The translations under genes and the position numbers were made by a program. The notes under the pieces were generated by a model. It was not told the DNA's origin. It did not search any database and saw only the letters and a program-made list of their open reading frames with translations. Below, in pieces: positions 16,669 through 25,313 of a stretch of DNA of 37,203 nt. This DNA comes from an uncultured Spirochaetaceae bacterium (lineage in GTDB: Bacteria > Spirochaetota > Spirochaetia > Sphaerochaetales > Sphaerochaetaceae), in assembly GCA_944389105.1 (NCBI GenBank), contig CALXLD010000005.1, forward strand, positions 1 through 37,203. Reading direction: 5' to 3'. Each line of letters starts with the position of its first letter. The stretch's first letter is position 1.

Positions 16669-16793
16669 AATTCTGGCAGAATAGAGAAATTTGTTGATTC
16701 AGCTATCCACAAAATCTTGCTTTTCCTAACATTAGCAGCATATTTCATGTCTTGCATTACTTGGTATCAGGAATATTTAGGAAATCAGAAAAG

Positions 16794-17290
16794 CTATCCC
16801 TGATCAGGTCTTTTTCTTTCTTTATTGCTTAGATATCTCTTGAGAAGAAAGGTACAGAAATAGGGGAAGGTGCAGATTCTGTTTGCATATCCGATGTTTC
16901 CGTTGCTTAGCCTGAACCCATATCTGATATCAGGATAATACTTGCTCTCAATGAGTGTTTTCAATGATTTCGTATATCCATTGGTTGTTTTAACCTCAAC
17001 TGGAATCAATTCTTCTGCAGTTCTTATGAAAAAAATCTTCTTTAAGCGTTGAGTTATTTTTCTTGAAATAGACTAGGTTATATCCACTTTTATTAAGAGC
17101 TTCACCTACAGTATTTTTCATACAGAGCTCCTTTATAGATGCCTAAGTTCCTGTTTGCTCTCAGGTCTTCCTGTGATTCATCATCAAGCATGGCAACAAG
17201 AAGTCCTGTATCTGACATGTAAATCTTGTATTTGTTTCCACCGTAGTTTCCCTTAAGAGGCAATTCAGGAAAATGAGGGAAATAGGGGAT
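16794..17290 (-). pseudogene. Relic of a DUF4143 AAA ATPase, C-terminal part with two frameshifts
   Basis: Three frames joined in order give the C-terminal half of a DUF4143 protein. The first has YKIYMSDTGLLVAMLDDE and NRNLGIYKGALYE (about 17290-17118). The second has GEALNKSGYNLVYFKKNN (about 17115-17036). The third has LIPVEVKTTNGYTKSLKTLI (to 16794). Both breaks fall in A/T runs (17113-17117 and 17029-17035) and are each repaired by removing one base. The Walker motifs and everything N-terminal are absent. It is therefore both truncated and frameshifted. It belongs to a different subtype from the 5453-6735 ATPase. It converges on the lipoprotein-tail relic at 16624-16668. The interval 16532-16793 otherwise holds only the Big2 gene's upstream region and nothing I recognise. 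Confidence 0.8.
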
Positions 17291-17348
17291 GGAGAGTTGT
17301 AATTATCAGAATATTAACATTCTTTTTCATGTTTTTTATTGCTCGGCA

Positions 17349-17378
17349 TGTTATAATTTTTAATTGAAAAATATAACA
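17349..17378. promoter_or_regulatory. Inverted-repeat operator over a -10 box, upstream of the GntR gene
   Basis: TGTTATA (17349-17355) and TATAACA (17372-17378) form a perfect seven-base inverted repeat with a 16-base AT-rich spacer. The first arm overlaps a TATAAT (17352-17357) that could serve as the -10 of the regulator gene. The same heptamers occur at 25314-25331 in front of the operon, which supports a shared regulator. Confidence 0.6.
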
Positions 17379-17417
17379 TTTGACATATGGAGAAAATGCT
17401 TTTTCTCTGGAGTGATT

Positions 17418-18143
17418 ATGACTAAGTATCAGAGCGTGATTGATGACATAAAGGACAGGATACTGAATGGGGTCTGGCCATCAGGATCTCTCATACCAGG
17501 AGAGATGGAACTTTGCCGCATTTATGATGTGAGCAGGATAACAGTCAGAAGAGCTCTTGAGGAACTTTCGTCTGCAGGTTATGCAATGCGGATACAGGGG
17601 AAAGGCACGTTTGCATCAATTCCTCCACAGCTGCAGTCTGGCAGCTCTAAGCTTGGGTTTGCCCAGTATATGGGGAAAAATGGGATTGATGTAGTATCAA
17701 AGCTTCTGGCAGATGAAAAGATAGAGGCTGACAGCAATATAAAAAGAAAGCTGCTTCTGCACGATGATGAAAAGCATGTATGGCATTTCCGCCGTGTAAG
17801 GATTGTCAAAGGAATACCGATTGCTGTCATGGATACATATGTAAGGACCCAGACAGCAGATAAGATGAGAAGCTATGATCTGGAGAGAGAATCATTCTTT
17901 TCTCTGTATGAACGTATTCTCGGAAAGGGAATAAGCAGGAATATCTTCTCGATTTCGGCAGTGGTTCCAGATAAAGACGTAAAGAGGTATCTCAAGATGC
18001 CAAGGATATCGGCAGGCATCCTCCTTGAAAGCACTGCCTTCATTGAGGATGAGGTTCCTATCCAATACGATATCTCTGTATTCAACCCTGCTTATTACAA
18101 ATTCACATCAGCAGAAGGAACTATATCTCCCACTTCCCTTTGA
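17418..18143 (+). CDS. GntR/HutC-type transcriptional regulator with UTRA ligand domain
   Basis: The preferred ATG at 17418 gives 241 residues starting MTKYQSVIDDIKDRILNGVW. Upstream in-frame codons to 17364 do not match the family. The winged helix (residues 1-70) has the GntR signature LCRIYDVSRITVRRALEELS followed by the wing GYAMRIQGKGTF. Residues from about 80 to 240 form a UTRA domain (WHFRRVRIVKGIPIAVMDTY, LLESTAFIEDEVPIQYDISV), which binds a small effector, often a phosphosugar or amino compound. It probably represses both itself and the seven-gene minus-strand operon that ends against it, because TGTTATA/TATAACA repeats occupy both control regions. Its 3' end overlaps that of the LOG-family gene by 23 bases on the opposite strand. 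Confidence 0.88.
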   Translation: MTKYQSVIDDIKDRILNGVWPSGSLIPGEMELCRIYDVSRITVRRALEELSSAGYAMRIQGKGTFASIPPQLQSGSSKLGFAQYMGKNGIDVVSKLLADEKIEADSNIKRKLLLHDDEKHVWHFRRVRIVKGIPIAVMDTYVRTQTADKMRSYDLERESFFSLYERILGKGISRNIFSISAVVPDKDVKRYLKMPRISAGILLESTAFIEDEVPIQYDISVFNPAYYKFTSAEGTISPTSL

Positions 18144-18690
18144 TGTATTCATAGTCTTTCAGATATGAGATGATGCTGCTGATATCCTCTGAGAAGAAGT
18201 AATCGTTCTTTGTGGATTCCTTTATGAATCCGTATTCAATCATCTTATCAATCTGCATCTGCAGGCCGCTGAAGAAATTGTCAGGGTTATAAACTGCAAC
18301 AGGTTTTCCAGAGAAGCCGATCTGATGCCATGTTGAGATTTCTGCATATTCGTCGAGCGTGCCAATGCCGCCAGGAAAGATTATGAATGCATCAGAGAGT
18401 TCGTACATCTTTGCTTTTCTCTCATGCATTCCCTCTACAAGATGGAATTCCGTAGAGTATTTCTCATCTCCGGGCTTGTAGAATCGTTTTGGTGATACTC
18501 CGATTGTATGAGCGCCTTTCTCAAGCATATATGATGAGATTTCACCCATCAGTCCTCTATGTCCTCCGCCATAGACAAGACCCCATCCTTCTGCGAGAAG
18601 CTTGTCAGCGAGGTTTATGATCTTTGAACTTAAAGACGGATCTGTTCCGAGATTTGATCCGCAGAATACTGCAACATGGTGTATTTCCAT
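18121..18690 (-). CDS. LOG-family nucleotide 5'-monophosphate phosphoribohydrolase
   Basis: The 189-residue product carries both family signatures: YGGGHRGLMGEIS near residue 40 and FPGGIGTLDEYAE near residue 105, with the arginine of HERKAKMYELSD between them. LOG enzymes (old annotation: lysine-decarboxylase-like) hydrolyse the N-glycosidic bond of nucleoside monophosphates, releasing the base and ribose 5-phosphate. Some activate cytokinin nucleotides. The true ATG at 18690 shares its A with the TGA of the PHP gene; the TTG one codon earlier is less likely. It is the last gene of the operon, so it depends on the upstream promoter and is probably made with the rest. Its substrate here is not known. 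Confidence 0.88.
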   Translation of the reverse strand: MEIHHVAVFCGSNLGTDPSLSSKIINLADKLLAEGWGLVYGGGHRGLMGEISSYMLEKGAHTIGVSPKRFYKPGDEKYSTEFHLVEGMHERKAKMYELSDAFIIFPGGIGTLDEYAEISTWHQIGFSGKPVAVYNPDNFFSGLQMQIDKMIEYGFIKESTKNDYFFSEDISSIISYLKDYEYIKGKWEI

Positions 18691-20153
18691 CAATGTGTCT
18701 CCTTAGTAAGGTAAATCGGATTTGAAAGAAGCCTCATCGCTGCGGCATCTTTGTATGCCATGCCCCAGAAAAGAGCTTTCACGATATCTTCATAGAATTC
18801 AAGTCTTATGAATGCAGATCCGGAGGGGAGTATCCTGATATCTCTTTCGGCAAGAGTCAGTTCATATTCATGCCAGCTGTCTCCTGCTTCGATGTATTCA
18901 ACTGCAGCAAGTTCTCCAGATACCATTACGAAAAGATTTCCAGAAGGATTTGAGGCAATTGAGAATAGTATCGTGATATCGCCACCGCTGTAGCTTATAT
19001 CATCTCCCATTGAATATTCTTTTCCCCGGTATTTTATTCTGTAGTCCATTCTGGAGGATCCTGCAGCAACATAGACCCTTCCTCGTTTTATTCCCTCTAT
19101 TATCCCTTGCTCTGAAAGCGAAGGTGCATAAACATATGTGAATAGCTGACCGAATTTCCAAGGTCCATCCTTTTCAGGGTCATGGCTGTCGGAGGAGCCA
19201 ACAGCAGTCAGCTTATAGCCTTGAGCAAGATAGTTGTCATATAGGGTAGGGTAGCAAAGCGAAACAGGACCGTCAGGGGCTGCCCAGATATCTATCATAT
19301 CCGCTTTCTCGATAGGGAATTCAGCATAATGCCATGAGACCATTCCGCTGAGAGGATGATTGATACCGAAGATTCCTCCCATTGCATGTATCTGGTCTGC
19401 GATTTTTTCCATTGACGGCTTTTCTATACCGAGGAATGCTGATATTTCATCATTATCATCAACAAGCGGATTGATCCATTTCTTAAGTCCATGGATGTTT
19501 GCATGTCCTCTGTCTCCAGATACTTCCATTGACTGCATGCAGAGAATCCCGTATTGCCTGAAATGCTTTTCAATCTCTCCCCAGTGGCTTGAAGTGAAAT
19601 GATCGGTGATGGCAATAAAATCGAGATCTGCCTTCTTTGCAGCATCAAGTACTCTGCTTACGCTTTTCCTGCCTGTGCTTTCGCTTGAATGCACATGGAG
19701 TTCTCCGCGGTACCATCCTGATTCCTTTGATACAATCTCCGAGGAGAATGAAAAAGATGGTATTTCAGATTCCCCGGTACTGCATTTCTCAGCATTCACC
19801 GTAAGGACTGCATCAAAGTCCTCGCTGAAACGCCTTTTATATAGGATCAGCTTCCATTTTCCTGGATAAATCTGTCCAGGTATAGCTCCGGATGAGGCTT
19901 CATTCTCTTTTATCTGATAGCTGTCTTCATAATATCCTGAAGCACCTTCCGGAGCTCTGAAAACCCTGTTATTGCCCCTACTGTCAAATAGTGCAGCGGG
20001 AATCTGGGTTTCTCTTTCAGTTGTGCGGCTGACTGTAATGGAAAGACTGCCGCATCCTGAGGGTACATCAAAGCTGAGCATGCAGTATCTCTCTGTCTGT
20101 ATGCTGTCTCGTCCATCTTTCAGTACTCTGAATTCAATGCGGCAGATTTCCAT
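18690..20153 (-). CDS. PHP-domain metallohydrolase, CehA/McbA-like
   Basis: The 487-residue protein has an N-terminal beta domain (residues 1-150), then a PHP catalytic domain with metal ligands in GELHVHSSES, AITDHFTSSHWG, DRGHANIHGL, GGIFGINHPLSG and VGSSDSHDPEKD. A C-terminal beta domain follows. PHP enzymes use two or three metals to hydrolyse phosphoesters; CehA/McbA relatives also cleave carbamate esters. No signal peptide is visible, so it should act in the cytoplasm. A clear ribosome site (AAGGAG) precedes ATG 20153, nine bases after the binding-protein stop. Its place between an importer and a LOG enzyme suggests that it removes a phosphate or ester group from the imported compound before or after base release. 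That is inference. Confidence 0.85.
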   Translation of the reverse strand: MEICRIEFRVLKDGRDSIQTERYCMLSFDVPSGCGSLSITVSRTTERETQIPAALFDSRGNNRVFRAPEGASGYYEDSYQIKENEASSGAIPGQIYPGKWKLILYKRRFSEDFDAVLTVNAEKCSTGESEIPSFSFSSEIVSKESGWYRGELHVHSSESTGRKSVSRVLDAAKKADLDFIAITDHFTSSHWGEIEKHFRQYGILCMQSMEVSGDRGHANIHGLKKWINPLVDDNDEISAFLGIEKPSMEKIADQIHAMGGIFGINHPLSGMVSWHYAEFPIEKADMIDIWAAPDGPVSLCYPTLYDNYLAQGYKLTAVGSSDSHDPEKDGPWKFGQLFTYVYAPSLSEQGIIEGIKRGRVYVAAGSSRMDYRIKYRGKEYSMGDDISYSGGDITILFSIASNPSGNLFVMVSGELAAVEYIEAGDSWHEYELTLAERDIRILPSGSAFIRLEFYEDIVKALFWGMAYKDAAAMRLLSNPIYLTKETH

Positions 20154-20162
20154 TTATTCTCC

Positions 20163-21452
20163 TTAGTAGATGAATTCTCCGAATTCCTTCAGCTCGTCAA
20201 TCTCGCCCTGGAATTCAGCTGTATATTCATCAAGCACAGTCTGCGGATCTTCACCATTGATGATGATACGGCTGATCATATCATTAACTCTGTTGAATAC
20301 GTCCCTGATATTCTTTGTGATGCTTGGAGCTGGTCTTCCATACTCAAGCTGATCAAGCATCTTCTGATATGACGGATTCTCAGCAAGGTAAGTCTTAACA
20401 TCCTCTCTTTCCATGATGCTCTTTCTGACAGGAAGGTTTCCTGTTTCAATGAAGAATTCAGTGACAATATCTTCAGAGCACATGTATTCAAGGAATGCAA
20501 GGGCTGCTTTCTCCTCAGCTCCTGATACATCCGAGCAGATAGCGAAATTTCCGCCTCCGATTGTGATTGCATTGCCGCCGATGCCAGCAGGAATGAACTC
20601 AAATGACCAGTCATAGTCAAGAAGGCTTTCTGCTGTAGGTGCAAAAGATGAGGTCTGGAATACTGTAGCAACATTTCCTGCAAGGAATGCGCCATTGAGT
20701 TCCTCGAATCCGCCGACAAGAGCAGGGGGCATCAGAAGAAGTCCTTCATTGTACATATCCTGGAAGTATTTCATCATGCTGACGATTTCAGGGCTGTTAA
20801 GACGTACTGTACCATCTGGTGTGCTTATATCTCCGCCCCATGTATATGCGATTGCATCGAAGAGGAACTGGTTGAAGAATGCATAACCATAGTAATAGTC
20901 ATCTCCAAGGCTCTTGAATTTCCTTGCATCTTCCAGGAACTCATCCCATGTGGATGCAACTCTGTCGATGCCTGCTGCCTTGAGTGCATCGTTATTCACA
21001 TAGAAACCCTGTGTGCTTCTGTTATATGGGATTGCATACAGCTTGCCGTCATAGGTCAGGTCAGAAAGCATTGATTCATAATAATCGTCAACAAGTTCCT
21101 GAGGAAGAAGATCATCAAGACTCTTAAGAAGACCAAGCTGTGCATAATATGCAACATCAAGGTAATCGCAGATGATCATATCAGGCATATTTCCTGCATT
21201 TGCAGCTGCTGCAACTTTCTGGCGTAGGATTGAATATCCTCCCTGGTGGATTACGTTAACCTGGACATCTGTCTGTGACTGGTTGAATCTGGCAACCTGC
21301 TCATCGAAGACATTTGCCTTTGTTCCGCTAAGAGAGCTCCAGAGCTCTATTGTTACAGGACCTGCTGTAGCTGTTTCTGTCTCACTGGTTCCGCCTGCAC
21401 TTAGCATGAAGAGCGCAGAGAATACAAGAAGCAATGCAATCAGTTTCTTCAT
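20163..21452 (-). CDS. ABC importer substrate-binding protein (family-1 sugar type)
   Basis: From ATG 21452 the protein is 429 residues with a signal peptide MKKLIALLLVFSALFMLSAG. The first mature strand is VTIELWSSLSGTKANVFDEQ, the hallmark of carbohydrate-type binding proteins, and MPDMIICDYLDVAYYAQLG and a SMMKYFQDMYNEGLL region follow. The usual lipobox Cys is replaced by Gly (LSAGG), which a single TGC-to-GGC change could produce. It would therefore be released by signal peptidase I instead of being lipid-anchored, unless another anchor exists. It serves the two permeases encoded just upstream. Family-1 proteins bind sugars, glycerophosphodiesters or related polyols, so the name does not fix the ligand. 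No ATPase gene is in the operon, so a shared MsmK-like ATPase elsewhere is expected. Confidence 0.88.
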   Translation of the reverse strand: MKKLIALLLVFSALFMLSAGGTSETETATAGPVTIELWSSLSGTKANVFDEQVARFNQSQTDVQVNVIHQGGYSILRQKVAAAANAGNMPDMIICDYLDVAYYAQLGLLKSLDDLLPQELVDDYYESMLSDLTYDGKLYAIPYNRSTQGFYVNNDALKAAGIDRVASTWDEFLEDARKFKSLGDDYYYGYAFFNQFLFDAIAYTWGGDISTPDGTVRLNSPEIVSMMKYFQDMYNEGLLLMPPALVGGFEELNGAFLAGNVATVFQTSSFAPTAESLLDYDWSFEFIPAGIGGNAITIGGGNFAICSDVSGAEEKAALAFLEYMCSEDIVTEFFIETGNLPVRKSIMEREDVKTYLAENPSYQKMLDQLEYGRPAPSITKNIRDVFNRVNDMISRIIINGEDPQTVLDEYTAEFQGEIDELKEFGEFIY

Positions 21453-21483
21453 TTTTTCCTCCATTGCGGTATACCGCATGATT

Positions 21484-22335
21484 TCATCCTTTAATAGCAC
21501 CTGACATATAGTCATTGGTGAAATATTTCTGCAGACAAAGGAACAGCACGAGCATCGGCATAAGAACTACAAGCGTAGCAGCCATCAGCAGATGCCACTG
21601 CGTTCCTCCATCGCTTACTTCCTTCATCATTACAATACCTACAGGCAATGTCCGCCTTTCTATGCTGCTTGTCATTACAAGTACCCAGAAATAATCGTTC
21701 CATCGCCATTTGATTGCCATGATGATATATGCAATAAGAGAGGGCTTTACCAGATGAGGCATAATCTGGAAAGCAAGCCTCAGATGACCAAGTCCTTCAA
21801 TCTGCCCAGCTTCAGTGAAATCCCGCGGGACTCCTCCCATGCTTTGCTTGATCATGAAGATTCCATAGGCATCTGCTGCAAAGGGGATAATGAGACCTGC
21901 ATATGAATCCAGCCATCCAAGATCCGTCATGATTGAATAAAGAGGGATGATCGCGACCTGTGTTGGCATCATCAGGACAGCAAGAACGAAAAGGAAAGCA
22001 ACCTTCTTGAAAGGGAACCGGAGGAATGAGAATGCATATGCAGCAAGTATTGAGACAACTACCTGCAGAAATGCTGCAGAGAATGACACGATGATGCTGT
22101 TCATTCCATAGATTCCAAATGGCTCAACCTCCCAGATCCGGAGATAATTCTGGAAAGCAGGAGGCCAGGGGAGCTTCATTGGCTTCTGAAGCACTGCGGA
22201 TGAAGAAGGCTGTAAGCTTGTTATTATCATCCACAGGAATGGAAGGATCACGAGGCTCGCCGTGATTATCAGGAAAACCGAACGGCAGATGACCGCAATA
22301 GGGGATTTTGCATTGTTCGCTGCAGATTCAGTCAT
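21484..22335 (-). CDS. ABC importer permease, MalG/UgpE type
   Basis: The 283-residue protein has six predicted membrane spans. It contains the cytoplasmic coupling-helix (EAA) motif as EAGQIEGLGHLRLAFQIMPH, in which the usual EAAxxDGA is weakened to EAGQIEGLG. It ends GAIKG, as is typical of the MalG-type partner. Its start overlaps the stop of the other permease gene by four bases (ATGA), giving translational coupling. With the MalF-type partner it forms the membrane channel for the ligand of the downstream binding protein. The substrate class is only suggested by the operon's enzymes. Confidence 0.9.
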   Translation of the reverse strand: MTESAANNAKSPIAVICRSVFLIITASLVILPFLWMIITSLQPSSSAVLQKPMKLPWPPAFQNYLRIWEVEPFGIYGMNSIIVSFSAAFLQVVVSILAAYAFSFLRFPFKKVAFLFVLAVLMMPTQVAIIPLYSIMTDLGWLDSYAGLIIPFAADAYGIFMIKQSMGGVPRDFTEAGQIEGLGHLRLAFQIMPHLVKPSLIAYIIMAIKWRWNDYFWVLVMTSSIERRTLPVGIVMMKEVSDGGTQWHLLMAATLVVLMPMLVLFLCLQKYFTNDYMSGAIKG

Positions 22336-23219
22336 TTCTCATCCTCCTTTCCTCTTGTCAGAAGCTGCTGTATTACCGTGCATGCAAGCAGTATCAGGAA
22401 AAGGATTACGGAAAGCGCAGAAGCATATCCTGCTCTTGAACGTCCGAATGCCATCTGATAGATGTAGAGATTAAGCACATTTGTCGAATCATACGGGCCG
22501 CCTCCTGTCATTACCGAAACTATGTCAAAGACCTGCATAGCCTGTATGAACATCGTGAGAAGCAGGAAATAGCTTGTTGATTTCAGCAGAGGAATCGTGA
22601 TGTACAGTGTCTGCTGTGTCTGTGTTGCCCCATCGATTCTTGCTGCCTCATAGATCTCATCGCTTATCGCAGCAAGCCCGCTGGTATATATAAGCATTAC
22701 ATATCCCATGCTTCTCCATACTGCCAGCGATATTACAACCCACATTGCAAGACCGGGTGTCAGAAGCCATCTAGGGCTTTCTTTGCCGAAGAAGGCGAAG
22801 AGCTGTCCCGAGAGGCCGAAGTCAGGGTCGAATATCCACATCCAGAGAATTGCCATTGCACTTGCCGTTGTGACATTAGGAACAAAGAAGAGAGTCTTCA
22901 GTATTCTGGGAAGATGACCCCGCATTCTGAAAAGCGAAACAGCAAGAAGGAATCCGATTACAATTGATATAAGAGTGGACCAGATCGTATAGAAGAAAGT
23001 ATTCCCAAGAATCTGCCAGAATTTCTCCGAGGTGAGAATGCTTACGAAATTCTGGAATCCTACAAACGTCTTTTCAGGACGGAAGAAATTCCAGTTTGTG
23101 AGGCTTATCCTGAAATTATCAATAAGCGGGAAGTATTTGAAAACAGCGAAAAGCACTGCAGCCGGCATAAGGAAGAGGACTGCGGTAATCACTTCTTTTT
23201 TCCGATATTTCCGATACAT
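22332..23219 (-). CDS. ABC importer permease, MalF/UgpA type
   Basis: The 295-residue protein has six membrane spans and a conserved EAA coupling motif, EAARIDGATQTQQTLYITIP. The periplasmic start region (FPLIDNFRISLTNWNF, FVGFQNFVSIL) and the VMTGGGPYDSTNVLNLYIYQ segment are typical of the MalF/UgpA-type subunit of family-1 carbohydrate importers. It begins one base after the stop of the 538-residue gene and overlaps the second permease, so it lies inside a single transcription unit. It pairs with the product of 21484-22335. Confidence 0.92.
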   Translation of the reverse strand: MYRKYRKKEVITAVLFLMPAAVLFAVFKYFPLIDNFRISLTNWNFFRPEKTFVGFQNFVSILTSEKFWQILGNTFFYTIWSTLISIVIGFLLAVSLFRMRGHLPRILKTLFFVPNVTTASAMAILWMWIFDPDFGLSGQLFAFFGKESPRWLLTPGLAMWVVISLAVWRSMGYVMLIYTSGLAAISDEIYEAARIDGATQTQQTLYITIPLLKSTSYFLLLTMFIQAMQVFDIVSVMTGGGPYDSTNVLNLYIYQMAFGRSRAGYASALSVILFLILLACTVIQQLLTRGKEDEK

Positions 23220-23220
23220 A

Positions 23221-24837
23221 TCATGCCTTCCTTCTTTTCTTTATGTCACTGAGAATCCTATCCAGAACAGCGTAAGTGACAGCATATGTTGCATCAACGC
23301 CTTCAAGGGCAAGTGCGTGGCTAAGCCCTGGGGAGTCTGAAAGGGGATTGTCCGAAACATAATGCGCAATACCGAGATCTATTGATTCTGAGGGGAGCGT
23401 AATCACGTCATCTTCAGGATATCTCTTTGGAAAAACAAGTTCATAGTAAGCCGAAAGATAGGGACCGAACTCCATTTCGATATCTGTTATCCCTGAGGAA
23501 AGAAGAGAGTTAAGAAGCTTCTTGTTCTGCAGGAATGTACCAAGCACCGTGACTGCCTTCTGGTTATCATAGACATTACGCTCATTCGCAATCAGATACT
23601 TTGAGATATCAGAGGCTTTTAACGCATTGCTGAAGTAATAATGGTTTCCATTGTTCAGATCTGTAACAGACGACGGTATAAGCACATCTCCGCGTTCTGC
23701 AAAAAGCGAAGCTGCTTTGCCTATTACATAGACGCCACGGAGCTTATCCACATGCTCTGCGATTTTGCTGAGCACGAAATATGCAGTTCTTCCAAGCGGA
23801 TAATCTATATTGAGTATTATTGCATCCTTTGCGACGTCCGGTATTTTCTTTAAGTCTATGATCTGTGTAGGGATATCGAGATAACGGGAATCCCTGATCC
23901 TCATGATACCGAGTTTCTCTTCATACTCAAGCCGCTTTCTCTTCATCTCCTCGCCATATGAGGAGTTCTCGTATTTCATCAGGAGATAATACAGTATGCT
24001 TTTCCTTAATGGGTTCTTCCTGTATTTCTCTGCAGCTTCAATAAGACCCTCATCATTATCTGCGAACTCAAGGATCCGTTTCTCCTCCCGTTCAGCAAAG
24101 TGCGATAAAGCATTGATCAGACTATGTGTATTTGAAGATACGAAATATATATCCCTTGTCTCGATATCAGGATAGGACTGGCGGATTCTTTCCCACCACT
24201 GGGAAGTCTCACGCATATACCTTGAATAGTTCGCCTCAAGGTTCTGGACGGTGAAACTGCAGCCTCCCTGATATATTGCTTCCGCATTTTTCCGGAAATC
24301 CGGTCCAAGTATTGCCATGAGGCTCTGCGGATTCAGCGAGGAAGCAGAGGAGAGCAGGGAGACAAGATTCTCATTGCTCTCCGGAAGCCCTTCAGGTGAG
24401 AGCATATGGAGTTTTGACGAAAGCTTCCTGCTCTCAATCTGCAGGCAGATAAGAGTAGGGATCACATCATCAATATCAGATTTGCTGGATATGAATGCAG
24501 CTGCTGTATCAGAGCCATTGAAAAGGTATCGCCTGCGCCTTGCCTTTGCAAACACTTCCGTCCATTTTGAAACGGAAACTCCTATTTCCTCCAGATAGGA
24601 TACACTCTGTCCCAGGATTATGTTGCTGCAGCGGAAGATGCAGGATGGAAGACGAAGGGAGGCATATGAAAATGCTTCAGGGTCGAAGACATCATCATCC
24701 GCATGCTCATGCATGCAGGGCGACATTGCCTTATACGCCTCTTCCAGTCTTGAGAGCGAGACCTTCGCTGTGCTTCTTAATACCATATAAGAGAGTTTTA
24801 CGAATTTATCTATTCTCGCATTGCCCAATACCTGCAT
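23221..24837 (-). CDS. Large protein with nucleoside-phosphorylase-like C-terminal region
   Basis: ATG 24837 follows AAGGAG with six bases of spacing and gives 538 residues; the upstream ATG at 24858 is less likely. The first 330 residues are mostly helical and unfamiliar. From about residue 340 the chain alternates strands and helices. It has features expected of the nucleoside phosphorylase/AMP nucleosidase fold: GVYVIGKAASLFAERGDVLI (glycine-rich turn then GD), GITDIEMEFGPYLSAYYE (resembling the family's DME segment) and IAHYVSDNPLSDSPG (resembling the SDxPL segment of AMP nucleosidases). It may belong to a family named DUF6909, a label recalled without certainty. No signal or membrane span is visible. 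A role in cleaving a nucleoside-type N-glycosidic bond is inference supported by its NADAR and LOG neighbours. Confidence 0.6.
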   Translation of the reverse strand: MQVLGNARIDKFVKLSYMVLRSTAKVSLSRLEEAYKAMSPCMHEHADDDVFDPEAFSYASLRLPSCIFRCSNIILGQSVSYLEEIGVSVSKWTEVFAKARRRRYLFNGSDTAAAFISSKSDIDDVIPTLICLQIESRKLSSKLHMLSPEGLPESNENLVSLLSSASSLNPQSLMAILGPDFRKNAEAIYQGGCSFTVQNLEANYSRYMRETSQWWERIRQSYPDIETRDIYFVSSNTHSLINALSHFAEREEKRILEFADNDEGLIEAAEKYRKNPLRKSILYYLLMKYENSSYGEEMKRKRLEYEEKLGIMRIRDSRYLDIPTQIIDLKKIPDVAKDAIILNIDYPLGRTAYFVLSKIAEHVDKLRGVYVIGKAASLFAERGDVLIPSSVTDLNNGNHYYFSNALKASDISKYLIANERNVYDNQKAVTVLGTFLQNKKLLNSLLSSGITDIEMEFGPYLSAYYELVFPKRYPEDDVITLPSESIDLGIAHYVSDNPLSDSPGLSHALALEGVDATYAVTYAVLDRILSDIKKRRKA

Positions 24838-24847
24838 CGTTTTCTCC

Positions 24848-25288
24848 TTATTCTGCAATAAGCTGTGAACGAAGTTCCATCAGGAGCTTTCCAAGCATGC
24901 TTTTTCCGCTTCCGTCTTCTCCGCATCCCCAGTAATAATCAGTTGCGGAGTTTTCGATGAGTACTGCATCTCCGCTCTCGATTAGAAGCTTTTTCAGATC
25001 ATCGTGCTGCCTGAATTTGGCATTGAGTGCGATTCTCATTGCTGTATCTTTGTATGTATCCCAGTCTGATCTGTATACGCACTCGGGACTGTTTCCCAGA
25101 GTTTTTGCATCATCTGGCGTCGGTGCAAGCCGTATTCTTTCCCTGTAGTCAGGGTCAAGTGTTTTGCATGATTGATAATAATGCTCGGAAGAGGCCCAGG
25201 TCTTTCCCTCTACTGAGATTTCAGCAACCCAGTAATTTGAGAAATAACCGTAGTCATCAAATTCATGGTAGAATCTTATCTCCTGCAT
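24848..25288 (-). CDS. NADAR/YbiA-like family protein
   Basis: The 146-residue protein matches the NADAR fold throughout: FYHEFDDYGYFSNYWVAEIS at the N-terminus, ASSEHYYQSCKT in the middle, YRERIRLAPTPDDAKTLGN, the WDTYKDTAMRIALNAKF helix and the end YYWGCGEDGSGKSMLGKLLM. In most members the end motif has an Asn before the LG; here it is GSGKSMLG. NADAR proteins are linked to NAD/ADP-ribose metabolism, and YbiA-type members hydrolyse the N-glycosidic bond of riboflavin-pathway intermediates. It opens the operon 26 bases after the operator, with a good ribosome site (GGAGG). The next gene starts 10 bases after its stop. Confidence 0.88.
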   Translation of the reverse strand: MQEIRFYHEFDDYGYFSNYWVAEISVEGKTWASSEHYYQSCKTLDPDYRERIRLAPTPDDAKTLGNSPECVYRSDWDTYKDTAMRIALNAKFRQHDDLKKLLIESGDAVLIENSATDYYWGCGEDGSGKSMLGKLLMELRSQLIAE

Positions 25289-25313
25289 CTATGCCTCCGA
25301 TATGACAAGAAGT

